Of a stretch of 64,000 nt of DNA, positions 8,632 through 18,581 are shown one piece after another. The position numbers and the translations under genes are program-made. The notes below the pieces were generated by a model, which worked only from the letters and a program-made list of their open reading frames with translations, was not told the origin of the DNA and made no database searches. How positions within the stretch are numbered: position 1 is the first letter of the stretch; each line of letters begins with the position of its first letter. Location: contig NZ_SELG01000041.1 in the NCBI RefSeq assembly GCF_007845635.1, positions 186,001 through 250,000 on the forward strand, written 5' to 3'. The DNA comes from Apibacter muscae. Lineage in GTDB: Bacteria > Bacteroidota > Bacteroidia > Flavobacteriales > Weeksellaceae.

Positions 8632-9939
8632 ATGCAAGACATTAAATCCAATTCAGTTAGAAAATTATCTACACAAGATTATAAAATTTTGGGGTTATCA
8701 GCCTTAGGTGGTGCTTTAGAATTCTATGATTTTATTATATATGTATTTTTTTCAAAAGCTATTGAAACCCTATTTTTCCCATCAGATATTCCACAATGGC
8801 TATCACAAGTACAAACATTTGGAATTTTTGCTGCTGGTTATTTAGCAAGACCTTTTGGTGGTATAATTATGGCACATTTTGGAGATCGATTGGGTAGAAA
8901 AAAAATGTTTGCCTTTAGTATTCTACTCATGTCTTTACCAACTTTATTCATTGGGTTATTGCCTACCTACCAAAACATTGGAATTTTTGCACCACTACTT
9001 TTGTTATTCATGAGAATTTGCCAAGGTGCAGCGGTTGGCGGTGAAATTCCAGGTGCATGGGTCTTTGTCTCTGAACATGTTCCAGAAAAGAGAATAGGAT
9101 TGGCTTGCGGAATTTTAACGGGAGGATTAGTTACAGGCATTTTATTGGGTTCAATCATTGCTACCTTAATAAATAGAAATTATTCAGAAACTCAAATTTT
9201 AACCATAGGTTGGAGATTAGCGTTCATTATTGGAGGTGTTTTTGGTTTAATTTCCATGTTCTTAAGAAGATGGCTAAAAGAAACACCCATTTTTTCTGAA
9301 ATGGAAAAAAGGAAAAAACTGGATAAGGATATACCCGTTAAAATTGTAGTTTCTAAGCATAAACATTCAGTGATTATCTGTATGTTACTTACTTGGGTTT
9401 TATCTGCTGGAATTATGGTTGTAATTTTGTTAGCACCTAGTTATTTACATAATATTTATAATTATTCAATTTTAAAATCTCAAGAAGCCAATAGTGTAGC
9501 AATATTAATGAATGGTATTGGTTGTTTATTCTTTGGAATGCTATCTGATAAAATAGGTTTTTCCAAAACTTTAATTATTGGATGTATACTTTGTATTTTA
9601 ACCACCATATTTTTCTATACCTCTTTGGAAACACATCCAGAAATCCTTTTTATTACCTATGGATTGGCCGGTTTTGGAGTAGGAATTGTAGGATCATTTG
9701 CTCATTATATGGTTAAAAGTTTTCCAGCAAATATTAGATATTCCGGTGTATCTTTTTCTTTTAATATGGCATACGCAATAGCTGGAGGATTAACTCCCTT
9801 GTTGCTGTCTTTATTGACCAATCTGGTAAGTCATAAGGCTCCTGCCTATTATGTAATACTTTTGTTTACGATGGGGTTATTACTTGGATTCTATCTTCTT
9901 CGTACTAAAACAAGAGATGAATCATTTGCAAAAAACTAA
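8632..9939 (+). CDS. MFS transporter, metabolite:H+ symporter (MHS) type
   Basis: A 435-residue inner-membrane transporter with about 12 transmembrane segments. The MHS signatures are visible: ALEFYDFIIYVFF in the first helix, GDRLGRKKMF in the loop between helices 2 and 3, and RICQGAAVGGE in helix 4. Relatives carry proline/betaine, citrate, shikimate or alpha-ketoglutarate, so the substrate cannot be set from sequence. The frame is open from a TTG 33 bases earlier, but the ATG at 8632 fits the family N terminus. The stop is followed by a short duplicated AT motif (TTTTTTATAAGCT, near 9970 and 9991). Confidence 0.85.
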   Translation: MQDIKSNSVRKLSTQDYKILGLSALGGALEFYDFIIYVFFSKAIETLFFPSDIPQWLSQVQTFGIFAAGYLARPFGGIIMAHFGDRLGRKKMFAFSILLMSLPTLFIGLLPTYQNIGIFAPLLLLFMRICQGAAVGGEIPGAWVFVSEHVPEKRIGLACGILTGGLVTGILLGSIIATLINRNYSETQILTIGWRLAFIIGGVFGLISMFLRRWLKETPIFSEMEKRKKLDKDIPVKIVVSKHKHSVIICMLLTWVLSAGIMVVILLAPSYLHNIYNYSILKSQEANSVAILMNGIGCLFFGMLSDKIGFSKTLIIGCILCILTTIFFYTSLETHPEILFITYGLAGFGVGIVGSFAHYMVKSFPANIRYSGVSFSFNMAYAIAGGLTPLLLSLLTNLVSHKAPAYYVILLFTMGLLLGFYLLRTKTRDESFAKN

Positions 9940-10059
9940 GAATAAGTAACTTAATAACCCTCAGAACTGTTTTTTTATAAGCTAGAATAGTTTTTTATAA
10001 GCTTTAATAATTGATAATATTTTAATAAATTTGTATGATTTGAATAAATTACTGTAAAT

Positions 10060-10713
10060 ATGATACTACTAGCTCCATCCATACTTTCCGCAGATTTTGG
10101 AAATTTGAATAAAGATATTGAAATGATTAATCAAAGTGAAGCTGATTGGTTTCATGTCGATATTATGGATGGCGTATTTGTTCCTAATATATCTTTTGGA
10201 TTTCCTATTTTAGAAGCCTTAAATAAAAAAGCCACAAAGTTTAAAGATGTTCATTTAATGATTGCTCATGCCGATGAATATATACAAACTTTTAAAAAAC
10301 TAGGAGCAGACTCTTTAACTGTGCATTATGAAGCTTGTTTACATCTTAATCGAACTATACAAGCTATAAAATCAGAAGGATTAAAAGCTGGAGTTGCCCT
10401 AAACCCACATTCTAATATTCATTTATTGGATGATATAATTGAAGAGCTGGATTTGGTTCTAATAATGAGTGTGAATCCAGGATTTGGAGGTCAAAAATTT
10501 ATTGAAAATACGTATAAAAAGATCGCGAATACTAAAGATTTAATTATTCAAAAAAATTCATCTGCACGGATTCAAGTGGATGGTGGAGTGAATACTAATA
10601 ATATAAAAAAATTGGCTGATACAGGGGCGGATGTTTTAGTCGCAGGGAGTGCTATTTTTAATTCCGAGAACCCTTTAGAAACGATTAAAAGTTTTAAATC
10701 TTTAGCTGTTTAG
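10060..10713 (+). CDS. rpe: Ribulose-phosphate 3-epimerase
   Basis: Interconverts ribulose 5-phosphate and xylulose 5-phosphate in the pentose phosphate pathway. The 217-residue TIM barrel is complete: LAPSILSADF at the start, the metal and catalytic site VDIMDGVFVPN (Asp34, Asp37), HLMI, HYEA, MSVNPGFGGQ and VDGGVN near the C terminus. A -7-like TAAATTTG lies at 10026-10033. The lipid kinase gene follows after 30 bases and may be cotranscribed. Confidence 0.96.
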   Translation: MILLAPSILSADFGNLNKDIEMINQSEADWFHVDIMDGVFVPNISFGFPILEALNKKATKFKDVHLMIAHADEYIQTFKKLGADSLTVHYEACLHLNRTIQAIKSEGLKAGVALNPHSNIHLLDDIIEELDLVLIMSVNPGFGGQKFIENTYKKIANTKDLIIQKNSSARIQVDGGVNTNNIKKLADTGADVLVAGSAIFNSENPLETIKSFKSLAV

Positions 10714-10743
10714 TATTCTTATAATTTAAACTGATCGTATAGT

Positions 10744-11625
10744 TTGATAAATCAAAATAAGATAATTTATTTTATTGTAAATCCAATTTCTGGAGGAGGA
10801 AAAGGCAAACTTATTGTTGAACTTATAAAAAGTAAATTTTCTGACTATTATCCCCACATACATGTTACTAAACAAAAGGGGGATGCTCATGCATTTACCA
10901 AGCTAGCAATAGAAAATAATGCTAGTTGTGTGGTTAGTTGTGGTGGAGATGGAACTTTAAATGAGGTTGCTTCTGCTTTAGTTGGAAGCTATATTCCCTT
11001 AGCCATTGTACCTATAGGTTCAGGAAATGGATTAGCTAGACATTTAAAGATTCCATTGTCTTATACCAAGGCTTTGGATTTAATTTTGAATTCAAAAAAA
11101 ATCATTGAAACGATAGATGTAGGTAAAGTAAATGAGAATTATTTCTTTAGTAATGCAGGGATTGGTTTTGATGCTGAAACCATTCGAAGCTATTCTAATC
11201 AAAAAACAAGGAAACTTATGGGGTACTTAAAATCAATGGTACTTAATATAAGAACTTTTAAGCCTGTAAATGCTACTATTAAACCACCCTACCAACAACA
11301 TTCTGGAGAAATAATGTTGCTCAATATATCCAATAGTAATTGTATGGGTTATAATTTTTCTATTTGTCCTAAAGCTTCATTAAAAGATGGTTGGCTCGAT
11401 GTTAATATAGTAAAAAAATCCAATTGGCTTGCATTTTTATGGATTGGTATTGGTTATCTTCTTCATTTAGATTTAGGTAAAAATCGGATTCAATTGAAAG
11501 TAAAAGAATTAGAATTGAATACTTCTTCCAATGTTATGCAGATAGATGGTGAATATTTATCTTTAAATTCTTCTTTATTAAAAATTAATATTATTCCTAA
11601 AGCGTTAAAAATCCTTGTAGGATAA
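10744..11625 (+). CDS. Diacylglycerol/lipid kinase family protein (YegS/BmrU type)
   Basis: An ATP-dependent lipid kinase of the DAGK catalytic family, expected to phosphorylate diacylglycerol or a related lipid at the inner face of the membrane. Visible motifs: NPISGGGKG (13-21), the nucleotide-binding GGDGTLNEV (67-75), PIGSGNGLARHL and the IGFDAETIR region. The length of 293 residues is normal. No ATG is available before the conserved NPISGGGKG core, so the TTG at 10744 must be the start, nine codons before that core. Probably cotranscribed with rpe. Confidence 0.9.
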   Translation: MINQNKIIYFIVNPISGGGKGKLIVELIKSKFSDYYPHIHVTKQKGDAHAFTKLAIENNASCVVSCGGDGTLNEVASALVGSYIPLAIVPIGSGNGLARHLKIPLSYTKALDLILNSKKIIETIDVGKVNENYFFSNAGIGFDAETIRSYSNQKTRKLMGYLKSMVLNIRTFKPVNATIKPPYQQHSGEIMLLNISNSNCMGYNFSICPKASLKDGWLDVNIVKKSNWLAFLWIGIGYLLHLDLGKNRIQLKVKELELNTSSNVMQIDGEYLSLNSSLLKINIIPKALKILVG

Positions 11626-11794
11626 CCCTTACTTAATTAAGCAAATTTTTACTTTAACACAAAAAATAAAATAATTTTAAAGTGTAATTTTATTTTAAAA
11701 AGGAATAAAATTTGCTAATAATAATGTAGAATATTTAAAACTTTAAAAAAAATCTTTCACTTTTAATTGTTTAAAAATTAAATTCTTATTAGTT

Positions 11795-13171
11795 ATGAAA
11801 ACATCTAGTATTAAAACAGTCAATCCAGCCACAGGTAAAATTGAAAAGGAATTTCAAGAAATGTCTGAAGAACAAATTAACCAAATTTTAGATATGGCAG
11901 TTTATGCATTTCAACAATGGAAAATTACAAGTTTTGAAGATAGAACTGAAATTATTCATACTACAGCTTCTTTAATGAGAGAAAAAAAAGAGGAACTTGC
12001 AAAGTTATGCGCCAAAGAAATGGGAAAAATTCTAGAAGAAGGAATTGCAGAGGTTAAATTATGTGCCAACATATTAGATTATTATGCAGATAAGTCCAAG
12101 GAATTTTTAGCAGATAAACCCATTGACACACCTCAAGGAAAAGCATTCATTAGCTATGAGCCTATAGGAGTAATACTAAGTGTACAGCCTTGGAATTTCC
12201 CCTTTTATCAACTTGTGCGTTCCTCTGCACCAAATATAATGGCAGGTAATACAATGGTTATGAAACATGCTTCCAACGTACCCCAATGTGCAGAAATGAT
12301 GGAAAAACTATTTCTTGATGCTGGATTGCCAAAAGGAGTATATACAAATCTATTTATACCCGGTAGTAAAGTTTCCAATCTTGCCGCTGATAATAGAATT
12401 AAAGGTGTGGCATTAACCGGTAGCGAACCCGCAGGAGCTAGCTTAGCAAGCGTTGCAGGAAAAAATATTAAGAAATCTACTTTAGAGTTAGGGGGAAGTG
12501 ATCCTTTTATTGTTTTAGAAGATGCAGATATTGATTCTGCTGTTGAAGTTGCCGCCTACGGTAGATTGTGGAATGCTGGGCAAGTTTGCGTATCCCCTAA
12601 AAGAATTATTGTTATGGAATCTTTTGCTGATCAGTTTATTCAAAAATCCAAGGAGATTTATGAAAGGGTTACAGTTGGAGATCCCTTAGATCCAAATACA
12701 AATTTAGCACCATTAAGTAGCCAAAAAGCTTTAGAAGAAGTAATTAGTCAAGTGGAAAAGACAGTTTCGCAAGGGGCTAAATTGGTATTTGGTGGAAAAA
12801 AAATAAAGGGAGAGGGGACATATATGGAACCAACCATACTTACAGGTATTAAGAAAGGTATGCTAGCCTATTCTGATGAAATTTTTGGTCCTGTATTATG
12901 TATATATGCTGTAAAGAATGAAGCTGAGGCAATTGAACTAGCCAATGACACTGAATTTGGATTAGGTGCAACCATATTTTCTAAAGACATCAATCAAGCT
13001 GTAGAAGTTGCCCGAAAAATTGATACCGGTATGGTTTTTATCAATGAATTAACAGGGACATCCCCTGAACTTCCTTTTGGAGGTACCAAACAATCAGGCT
13101 ATGGAAAAGAATTGTCTGTATTAGGTATTTATGAATTTGTGAATGAAAAATTGATTCGTATAGCAAAATGA
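11795..13171 (+). CDS. NAD(P)-dependent succinate-semialdehyde dehydrogenase type aldehyde dehydrogenase
   Basis: A 458-residue aldehyde dehydrogenase of the short SSADH group (Sad/GabD2-like): NPATGKI start, PWNFPFYQ (Asn134), LELGGSDPFIVL with the general base Glu231, and the catalytic Cys265 in NAGQVCVSPKR. The product would be succinate from succinate semialdehyde, but related enzymes accept other aldehydes. No GABA transaminase is nearby to settle the substrate. ATG at 11795 gives the usual N terminus. A terminator follows the stop. Confidence 0.88.
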   Translation: MKTSSIKTVNPATGKIEKEFQEMSEEQINQILDMAVYAFQQWKITSFEDRTEIIHTTASLMREKKEELAKLCAKEMGKILEEGIAEVKLCANILDYYADKSKEFLADKPIDTPQGKAFISYEPIGVILSVQPWNFPFYQLVRSSAPNIMAGNTMVMKHASNVPQCAEMMEKLFLDAGLPKGVYTNLFIPGSKVSNLAADNRIKGVALTGSEPAGASLASVAGKNIKKSTLELGGSDPFIVLEDADIDSAVEVAAYGRLWNAGQVCVSPKRIIVMESFADQFIQKSKEIYERVTVGDPLDPNTNLAPLSSQKALEEVISQVEKTVSQGAKLVFGGKKIKGEGTYMEPTILTGIKKGMLAYSDEIFGPVLCIYAVKNEAEAIELANDTEFGLGATIFSKDINQAVEVARKIDTGMVFINELTGTSPELPFGGTKQSGYGKELSVLGIYEFVNEKLIRIAK

Positions 13172-13191
13172 TTCTAATAGAACAGAACAAT

Positions 13192-13230
13192 TAAAAAAAA
13201 CGAAAATTTTAAAATTTTTGTTTTTTTAAT
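13192..13230 (+). terminator. Terminator after the aldehyde dehydrogenase gene
   Basis: A long A-rich arm (AAAAAAAACGAAAATTT) pairs with the T-rich arm ATTTTTGTTTTTTT. It works as a hairpin with a T tail about 20 bases after the stop codon. Confidence 0.7.
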
Positions 13231-13475
13231 TTTAATATAACGTTTCTCTCATTTTTATCAAAGTATCTTCTGCTAAACTATAATTAGGCAACTTAGGCAA
13301 AGATGATTTATTTTAACAAATATAATTAAGGTAAAAATTTTATTCACAATTAAAAATCTATAAATATTTCATTTTTATTAGATAAAATTAAGATGTTTTT
13401 ATATTATTTTACACTAAATAGATTTTTATTTGCGTTATAAACTACTTATATTTATACTATAATAAATGTGTCACA

Positions 13476-14394
13476 ATGATAAACAAAGATTTTAATTCAA
13501 TAATCGACTTAATAAATGCTTTTCCAAATGAGCAGACTTGCATAGACCATTTAGAGCAATTGCGTTGGAATGTCAATGTAGTGAGTTCTTTTGATTCTAC
13601 TTCTAAAGTTTACAAATGTAAAGATAATAAATATCGCTGTAAGAACACAGATAAATACTTCAATGTCAAGACTAATACTCTATTTGATAACACAAAAATA
13701 GAGCTTTGTAAATGGTTTTTAGCAATATATATTGCAACCTCTCACAAAAAAGGCATTTCATCAATATAATTAGCTAAGGATATTGATGTAACACAAAAAA
13801 ACTGCTTGGCTTATGTTACAACGTATTCGTAATTGTTTTTGTATTTCTAATAATGAAAAGTTTGATAATGAGGTCGAAATTGATGAAACTTTTGTAGGTG
13901 GTAAAAATAAGAATCGACATACAAGTAAAAAAGTTGAAAACTCACAGGGTAGAAGCTATAAAGATAAAACACCTGTCTTGGGTGTGTTAGAACGAAAAGG
14001 TAATTTAATAGCAAAAGTTGTAGAAGATACTAAAGCCGAAACGCTAACGCCCGAAGTAATTAAAGCAGTAAAAGACACTGTTTCTGTTATTATCGATGAA
14101 TTATTAGGCTATAAATCACTAAAACGGTTTTATGATCATGCTTTTGTAGAGCATAAAGAGGGAGAGTATGTGAATGGCAGAATTTATACAAATACTATTG
14201 AGGGCTTTTGGTCTTTACTTAAACGTGGAATAATTGATATTTATCATTTTACAACTCGTAAGCATTTACAAAAATATGTAGATGAGTTTGTATTCATATA
14301 TAATAGTCATGATGATTCAACACGAAACCGCTTCAATACATTATTACACAATTTAGAAAATAGAATAACATATAAAGAATTGATTTATGGATAA
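13476..14394 (+). pseudogene. IS1595-family (ISXO2-like) transposase, broken by a nonsense change and a frameshift
   Basis: Two consecutive frames make one transposase. The first (13476-13769) carries the N-terminal zinc-ribbon-like region (YKCKDNKYRCKNTDKYF) and ends at a TAA (13767-13769) where KGISSIQLAKDI would be expected; the stop looks like CAA changed to TAA. The frame then reads LAKDIDVTQK until a run of seven A (13795-13801), where one extra A shifts into the second frame (13813-14394: VTQK/TAWLMLQRIRN). That part holds the ISXO2-like DDE domain: VEIDETFVGGKNK, IIDELLGYKSL, and VNGRIYTNTIEGFWSLLKRG. The catalytic residues survive but the gene is disrupted twice. I could not define terminal inverted repeats with confidence. 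Confidence 0.85.
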
Positions 14395-15310
14395 TGAAAT
14401 AAAGAAAGTAATACATGAAGGGAAAATTGTTTTAGGGAGTTTTGCTATACCTTGTTACGTACTTGAAGATGGCACACGAGTTTTATCAAGCAATGCGATG
14501 CAAAATGCATTAAAGTTACAAGATGAATCTGAAAATTCATCAGGAACAAGATTGGCCAGATACATGAACCAGACTAGCCTTAAGCCTTTCATTTACAAAA
14601 ACAAATTACCAGGTCATTATAATCCTATAATTTGTTATCAGGGGAATAAAAAAATAAATGGATATGAAGCTACAGTTTTAGCTGATATCTGTGATGCATT
14701 TTTAGAAGCAAGAAAGACAATAAATTTATCATCAAGGCAGAGGATAATAGCCGATCAGTGTGAAATATTAATAAGAGGCTTTGCTCGTGTAGGAATTATT
14801 GCATTAATAGATGAAGCCACAGGTTATCAGTATGATAGAGAACGATTAGAATTACAGAAAATACTTAATGCTTATATATCTGATGAAATACTGAAATGGC
14901 AATTAACATTCACTGATGAATTTTATAAAGAAATCTATCGCCTTTGGGGATTACCTTTTATTCCGAAGTATATTAAGAATAAACCTTCATTTATTGGCAA
15001 ATTAACGACTAAATATATTTACGACCAATTACCTAGAGGTGTTGTCGATAAAATAAAAGAAAAGTCAGAGAAAACCGAAAAAGGAAATTGGAAATATAAA
15101 TGGCATCAATCACTTACCCCGGATATAGGTCGAGAACATCTTAAGAAGCAGATTATTGAGGTTTCAACACTTATGTCTATATCTCAAACGAAAGAACAGT
15201 TTGATGCTCTATTTCAGCAGAAGTATAATACAAGTCCTGTACAACTTCAATTAGAGTTTAATGAGGATATTGAAGCTAATAAGAAACTATCAAAGCATAA
15301 CAAAAGTTAA
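14387..15310 (+). CDS. P63C-domain protein, possible IS1595 passenger
   Basis: A 307-residue protein matching the P63C family: an N-terminal part with GSFAIPCYVLEDGTRVLSSNAMQNAL (residues about 17-42, quoted in pieces: IPCYVLEDGTRVLS), then VLADICDAFLEARK, QCEILIRGFARVGIIALIDEATGYQ and the C-terminal P63C region LWGLPFIPKY to KWHQSLTPDIGREHL. The middle resembles phage antirepressor/KilA-type partner domains, but its function is not known. The ATG overlaps the end of the transposase frame by eight bases, so the two were probably translated together. Unlike the transposase, this frame is intact. The overlap suggests it travels with the IS; that is inference. Confidence 0.75.
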   Translation: MDNEIKKVIHEGKIVLGSFAIPCYVLEDGTRVLSSNAMQNALKLQDESENSSGTRLARYMNQTSLKPFIYKNKLPGHYNPIICYQGNKKINGYEATVLADICDAFLEARKTINLSSRQRIIADQCEILIRGFARVGIIALIDEATGYQYDRERLELQKILNAYISDEILKWQLTFTDEFYKEIYRLWGLPFIPKYIKNKPSFIGKLTTKYIYDQLPRGVVDKIKEKSEKTEKGNWKYKWHQSLTPDIGREHLKKQIIEVSTLMSISQTKEQFDALFQQKYNTSPVQLQLEFNEDIEANKKLSKHNKS

Positions 15311-15360
15311 AACAAGCTTTAAACTACAATCAAAAAGACGAAAAGCCTAACTATACAACA

Positions 15361-15381
15361 AAGCCCTAACAAATAGGGCTT
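15361..15381 (+). terminator. Hairpin after the P63C gene
   Basis: AAGCCCT and AGGGCTT pair across a seven-base loop, about 50 bases after the stop codon. The T tract that follows is weak (TACATTTTAT), so termination strength is uncertain. It may mark the right part of the mobile unit. Confidence 0.55.
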
Positions 15382-15602
15382 ACATTTTATCTTGGTTTAT
15401 GTAAACTTGTATATAGTTACCTTATTTTAATTTAACAATAAAAATATCAGTATTGATATAATATCTCTTCCAAATTAATAGAGAGTAGTCCATGGAAACA
15501 ATATTATTTTTTTTTATTTTAAAAAAGTATACCTTCGTTAACTTTTTTAATGCAATAATATTTTAATCTTATATACAAGCTATTCAAAACTAATTAACAT
15601 TT

Positions 15603-16790
15603 ATGGAAATTAAAAATCAGCCAAAATTAACCAATTCAATACTATGGCTAATGACTATTAGTACTGGGTTAGTAGTTGCTAACAATTATTACAATCAACC
15701 CCTGTTGGGTTTAATGGCTAAAGACTTTAATGTAAAAGAATCACAAATTAGTACCATAACTATGTGTACACAAATAGGTTATGCTTTTGGTTTGTTTTTC
15801 TTCATACCATTGGGAGATAGATTTAAAAGAAAAAAACTAATTCTTATAGATTTTATTTTTGTTATCATGTCCCTTTTAGCTATGGCAGTGAGTAAATCTG
15901 TAGTTTTATTATTTCCTATTAGTTTTGTTATTGGTTTTACTTCAGTAATTCCTCAATTATTTGTGCCCATGGCTGCATCATTAGCCAAACCAGAGGAGAG
16001 ACCTAAGGTAGTTGGAATTGTAATGGGGGGATTACTAGTAGGGATTTTAGGTTCGCGTGTGCTAAGCGGATATGTGGGCGATGTTTGGGGGTGGAGAACC
16101 ATGTACTACATAGCGGCTATAATAATGATTATTCTTTTTGTTTTAATTTATTTTAAATTGCCCGAAGTGTATCCAAAATTTAAAGGCACTTATAAACAAC
16201 TGATGAAGTCTTTGTTTGAATTATTTAAAAAAGATCCTGATTTAAGAATGGCTTCATTACGAGGAGCCTTAGCATTTGGATCATTAAGTGCTTTTTGGAC
16301 ACCTTTAGTCTTTCACTTAGAAAAAAATTTTCAATTAAGCAATGGTGCAGCTAGTAACATATCGGGAAAATTTGGATTGGTAGGGGCGTGCGGTGCGATT
16401 GTAGCCGTGTTTATAGGAAAGGTAATTCCTAAATACAATAAAAATACACTCCTTACCCTTTTTTCTGCATTAACATTATTATCATGGTTTATCTTTTATT
16501 GGGGAGGCTTCTCCTATTTAGGATTAATTGTTGGAGTAATTTTAGTAGATATAGGGGTGCAAGCCACACATATCACCAATCAATCCATTATTTTTTCAAG
16601 TAACCCAGAGGCATCCAATCGTGTAAATACCATATATATGACTAGCTATTTTATAGGTGGTTCTATAGGCACCGCTTTGGCGGCGAATGCATTTCAATAC
16701 TACAATTGGTTCGGAGTAGTTTTTACTGGAGGATTTATTGCATTATTACTAATGATTTTTCATTTTTACAATATAAAATCACAAAAATAA
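15603..16790 (+). CDS. MFS transporter (DHA1-like)
   Basis: A 395-residue inner-membrane protein with 12 expected transmembrane segments. The N terminus has NNYYNQPLLGLMAKDF, typical of a group of MFS exporters related to YfcJ/YgaY-type proteins, and the helix 2-3 loop has GDRFKRKKLI. The second half begins after a basic linker (KGTYKQLMKSLFELFKK). The substrate is unknown. The gene stands alone, with the P63C/IS unit upstream. Confidence 0.82.
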   Translation: MEIKNQPKLTNSILWLMTISTGLVVANNYYNQPLLGLMAKDFNVKESQISTITMCTQIGYAFGLFFFIPLGDRFKRKKLILIDFIFVIMSLLAMAVSKSVVLLFPISFVIGFTSVIPQLFVPMAASLAKPEERPKVVGIVMGGLLVGILGSRVLSGYVGDVWGWRTMYYIAAIIMIILFVLIYFKLPEVYPKFKGTYKQLMKSLFELFKKDPDLRMASLRGALAFGSLSAFWTPLVFHLEKNFQLSNGAASNISGKFGLVGACGAIVAVFIGKVIPKYNKNTLLTLFSALTLLSWFIFYWGGFSYLGLIVGVILVDIGVQATHITNQSIIFSSNPEASNRVNTIYMTSYFIGGSIGTALAANAFQYYNWFGVVFTGGFIALLLMIFHFYNIKSQK

Positions 16791-16898
16791 GTTTCAAAAA
16801 ATAGAACATCCAATTTTTTTAATCCACGTTAGATGAAAATTTTTTAAATTAGCTTAGTAATTCATAAATAAATATTCAATTTATTTTAATATAAGGGT

Positions 16899-17627
16899 AT
16901 GGAAAATAATTTTGACAAAGAATTTAGAGATTTTATTTATAATTTAGACGATATAGTTGATAGTTTTGTTAAAAAATTGAATCAATTAAGTTTTTCTATT
17001 GATTTCACAAAGACATCCATAAACACTTTAGAAAACTATCTATTAGATAAACATGTAACTATAAAAGATGATGACTTCTACGATGCTTCTTGCTATTTAG
17101 GAGAATTGTTTAAAAAAAATTATGGTGGCGATTGGGAAATAGATAAAAATGAAAATTCAAAATATTATAAAAAACCGGTTATAAAAAATTTTGACCCTGT
17201 GGGAATGATTTTCTCACCCTTTAGTATTTTGAAAGAAACGCTAGCTACTAGAGAAAAAGGTGCTTTAATGAAGATATTAAAATCTAGTTTAGATGATGAA
17301 AATGAGACCGAAAAGCTAAATGCAGATACTAAGACTGACAAAGATAATTACAGGAATAGATCATTTATTGATGATCTGGATACCAATAATTCTATAGAAG
17401 AAGAAAAACAGTCGGTAAAGAAAAAAGAAGAATATCAAGCTGAAGTTAACCCCAATCAACCATATAAAATTTTTAAAGGTAAAGCATTTACGAAAGAAGA
17501 ATGGTTGAAATTTGAGGAAGAAGAATACCAAAGATTTTCCATGAAAAACCATCAACATAAGACCAACGAAAAACCACCACAATCAGGAGGAGGATTTTTT
17601 CTAGATGAAAGAGAAAGTGATTGGTAA
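16899..17627 (+). CDS. Hypothetical protein upstream of queG
   Basis: I do not recognise this 242-residue protein. The start ATG at 16899 follows an AAGGG ribosome-binding-like sequence. It is hydrophilic, without signal peptide or membrane segment. Residues 1-115 look helical, with LDDIVDSFVKKLNQ and a FDPVGMIFSPFSILKE patch. Residues about 120-185 are acidic and low-complexity. The C-terminal third has KGKAFTKEEWLKFEEEEYQ and ends GGGFFLDERESDW. queG follows after 22 bases, so the two are probably cotranscribed; no functional link can be claimed from that alone. Confidence 0.65.
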   Translation: MENNFDKEFRDFIYNLDDIVDSFVKKLNQLSFSIDFTKTSINTLENYLLDKHVTIKDDDFYDASCYLGELFKKNYGGDWEIDKNENSKYYKKPVIKNFDPVGMIFSPFSILKETLATREKGALMKILKSSLDDENETEKLNADTKTDKDNYRNRSFIDDLDTNNSIEEEKQSVKKKEEYQAEVNPNQPYKIFKGKAFTKEEWLKFEEEEYQRFSMKNHQHKTNEKPPQSGGGFFLDERESDW

Positions 17628-17649
17628 GCAATACTACTAATCTATAATT

Positions 17650-18576
17650 TTGAATAAAGAACAGCTTACTCAATTCATAAAACAAAAATCTCAAGAACTT
17701 TCTTTTTTAGATTGTGGCATTTCTAAATCAGGCTTTTTAGAAGAAGAAGCCCCACGTTTAGAGAAATGGTTGAAAGAGGGCAATCAAGGGAAAATGTCTT
17801 ATTTAGAAAATCATTTTGATAAAAGATTAAATCCCTCACTATTGGTAGATGGAGCCAAATCTGTGATTAGTTTTTCCTACAACTACTACCCATCAGAAAC
17901 TCAAAAATCCGATACCTATAAAATAGCTAAATACGCTTATGGAGAAGATTACCATATAGTTATCAGAGAAAAACTTGAGTTTTTAATTCATCTGATTAAA
18001 GAAAAAGTGGGAGATTTCTCTTATCGAGTATTTACAGATTCTGCTCCAGTTATGGAAAGAGCTTGGGCTAAAAAATCAGGTTTGGGCTGGATAGGTAAAA
18101 ACTCGTTATTATTATCTAAACAAAAAGGTTCATTCTTTTTCTTAGCAGAAATTATTTGCGATTTAGAATTAGAGTATGATTCTCCTTTTAAAACCAACCA
18201 TTGTGGAAGTTGCACACGTTGTATAGATGCTTGTCCTACCCAAGCAATCATTTCTGAAAAAGTTATAGATTCTAGAAAATGTATTTCATATTTAACCATT
18301 GAACTTAAAGATGAAATAGGGGAAGAGTTTAAGGGAAAAATGAAGGATTGGATCTTTGGTTGTGACATTTGCCAAGATGTTTGTCCTTGGAATCGATTTT
18401 CAAAACCCAATACTGAATCAAGATTTCAACCTTCTTCAGATTTATTAGACTTTACTTATAAAGATTGGGAAGATTTGGAAGAGGAAACTTTTAGAAAAAT
18501 TTTTAAACATTCAGCAATAAAGAGAGCTAAGTATTCGGGTTTAAAAGGAAATATAAATTTTATAAAAAAGAAATAA
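17650..18576 (+). CDS. queG: Epoxyqueuosine reductase
   Basis: Catalyses the last step of queuosine formation in tRNA, reducing epoxyqueuosine with cobalamin and two 4Fe-4S clusters. The 308-residue protein has the catalytic-region motif [19 protein letters not shown] (Asp130), the first cluster [12 protein letters not shown] (Cys185, 188, 191, 195) and the second-cluster cysteines Cys211, Cys238, Cys241 and Cys245 ([12 protein letters not shown]). There is no in-frame ATG upstream, so the TTG at 17650 starts the protein. The length is typical of family members without a long C-terminal HEAT extension. Confidence 0.95.
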   Translation: MNKEQLTQFIKQKSQELSFLDCGISKSGFLEEEAPRLEKWLKEGNQGKMSYLENHFDKRLNPSLLVDGAKSVISFSYNYYPSETQKSDTYKIAKYAYGEDYHIVIREKLEFLIHLIKEKVGDFSYRVFTDSAPVMERAWAKKSGLGWIGKNSLLLSKQKGSFFFLAEIICDLELEYDSPFKTNHCGSCTRCIDACPTQAIISEKVIDSRKCISYLTIELKDEIGEEFKGKMKDWIFGCDICQDVCPWNRFSKPNTESRFQPSSDLLDFTYKDWEDLEEETFRKIFKHSAIKRAKYSGLKGNINFIKKK

Positions 18577-18581
18577 TTTTT

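Noticed and set aside
9970-10003. Short duplicated TTTTTTATAAGCT motif after the MFS gene
   Set aside because: Two copies of 13 AT-rich bases are too little to call a repeat element or binding site.
13230-15480. Candidate terminal inverted repeats of the IS1595 element (for example AAACTACTTATA near 13439 against TATATAGTTACC near 15412)
   Set aside because: The match needs several gaps and lies in AT-rich sequence where such similarity arises by chance. I do not call element ends from it.
18021-18410. 129-residue open frame on the minus strand inside queG
   Set aside because: It is the reverse shadow of a well-conserved gene and has no recognisable protein features.
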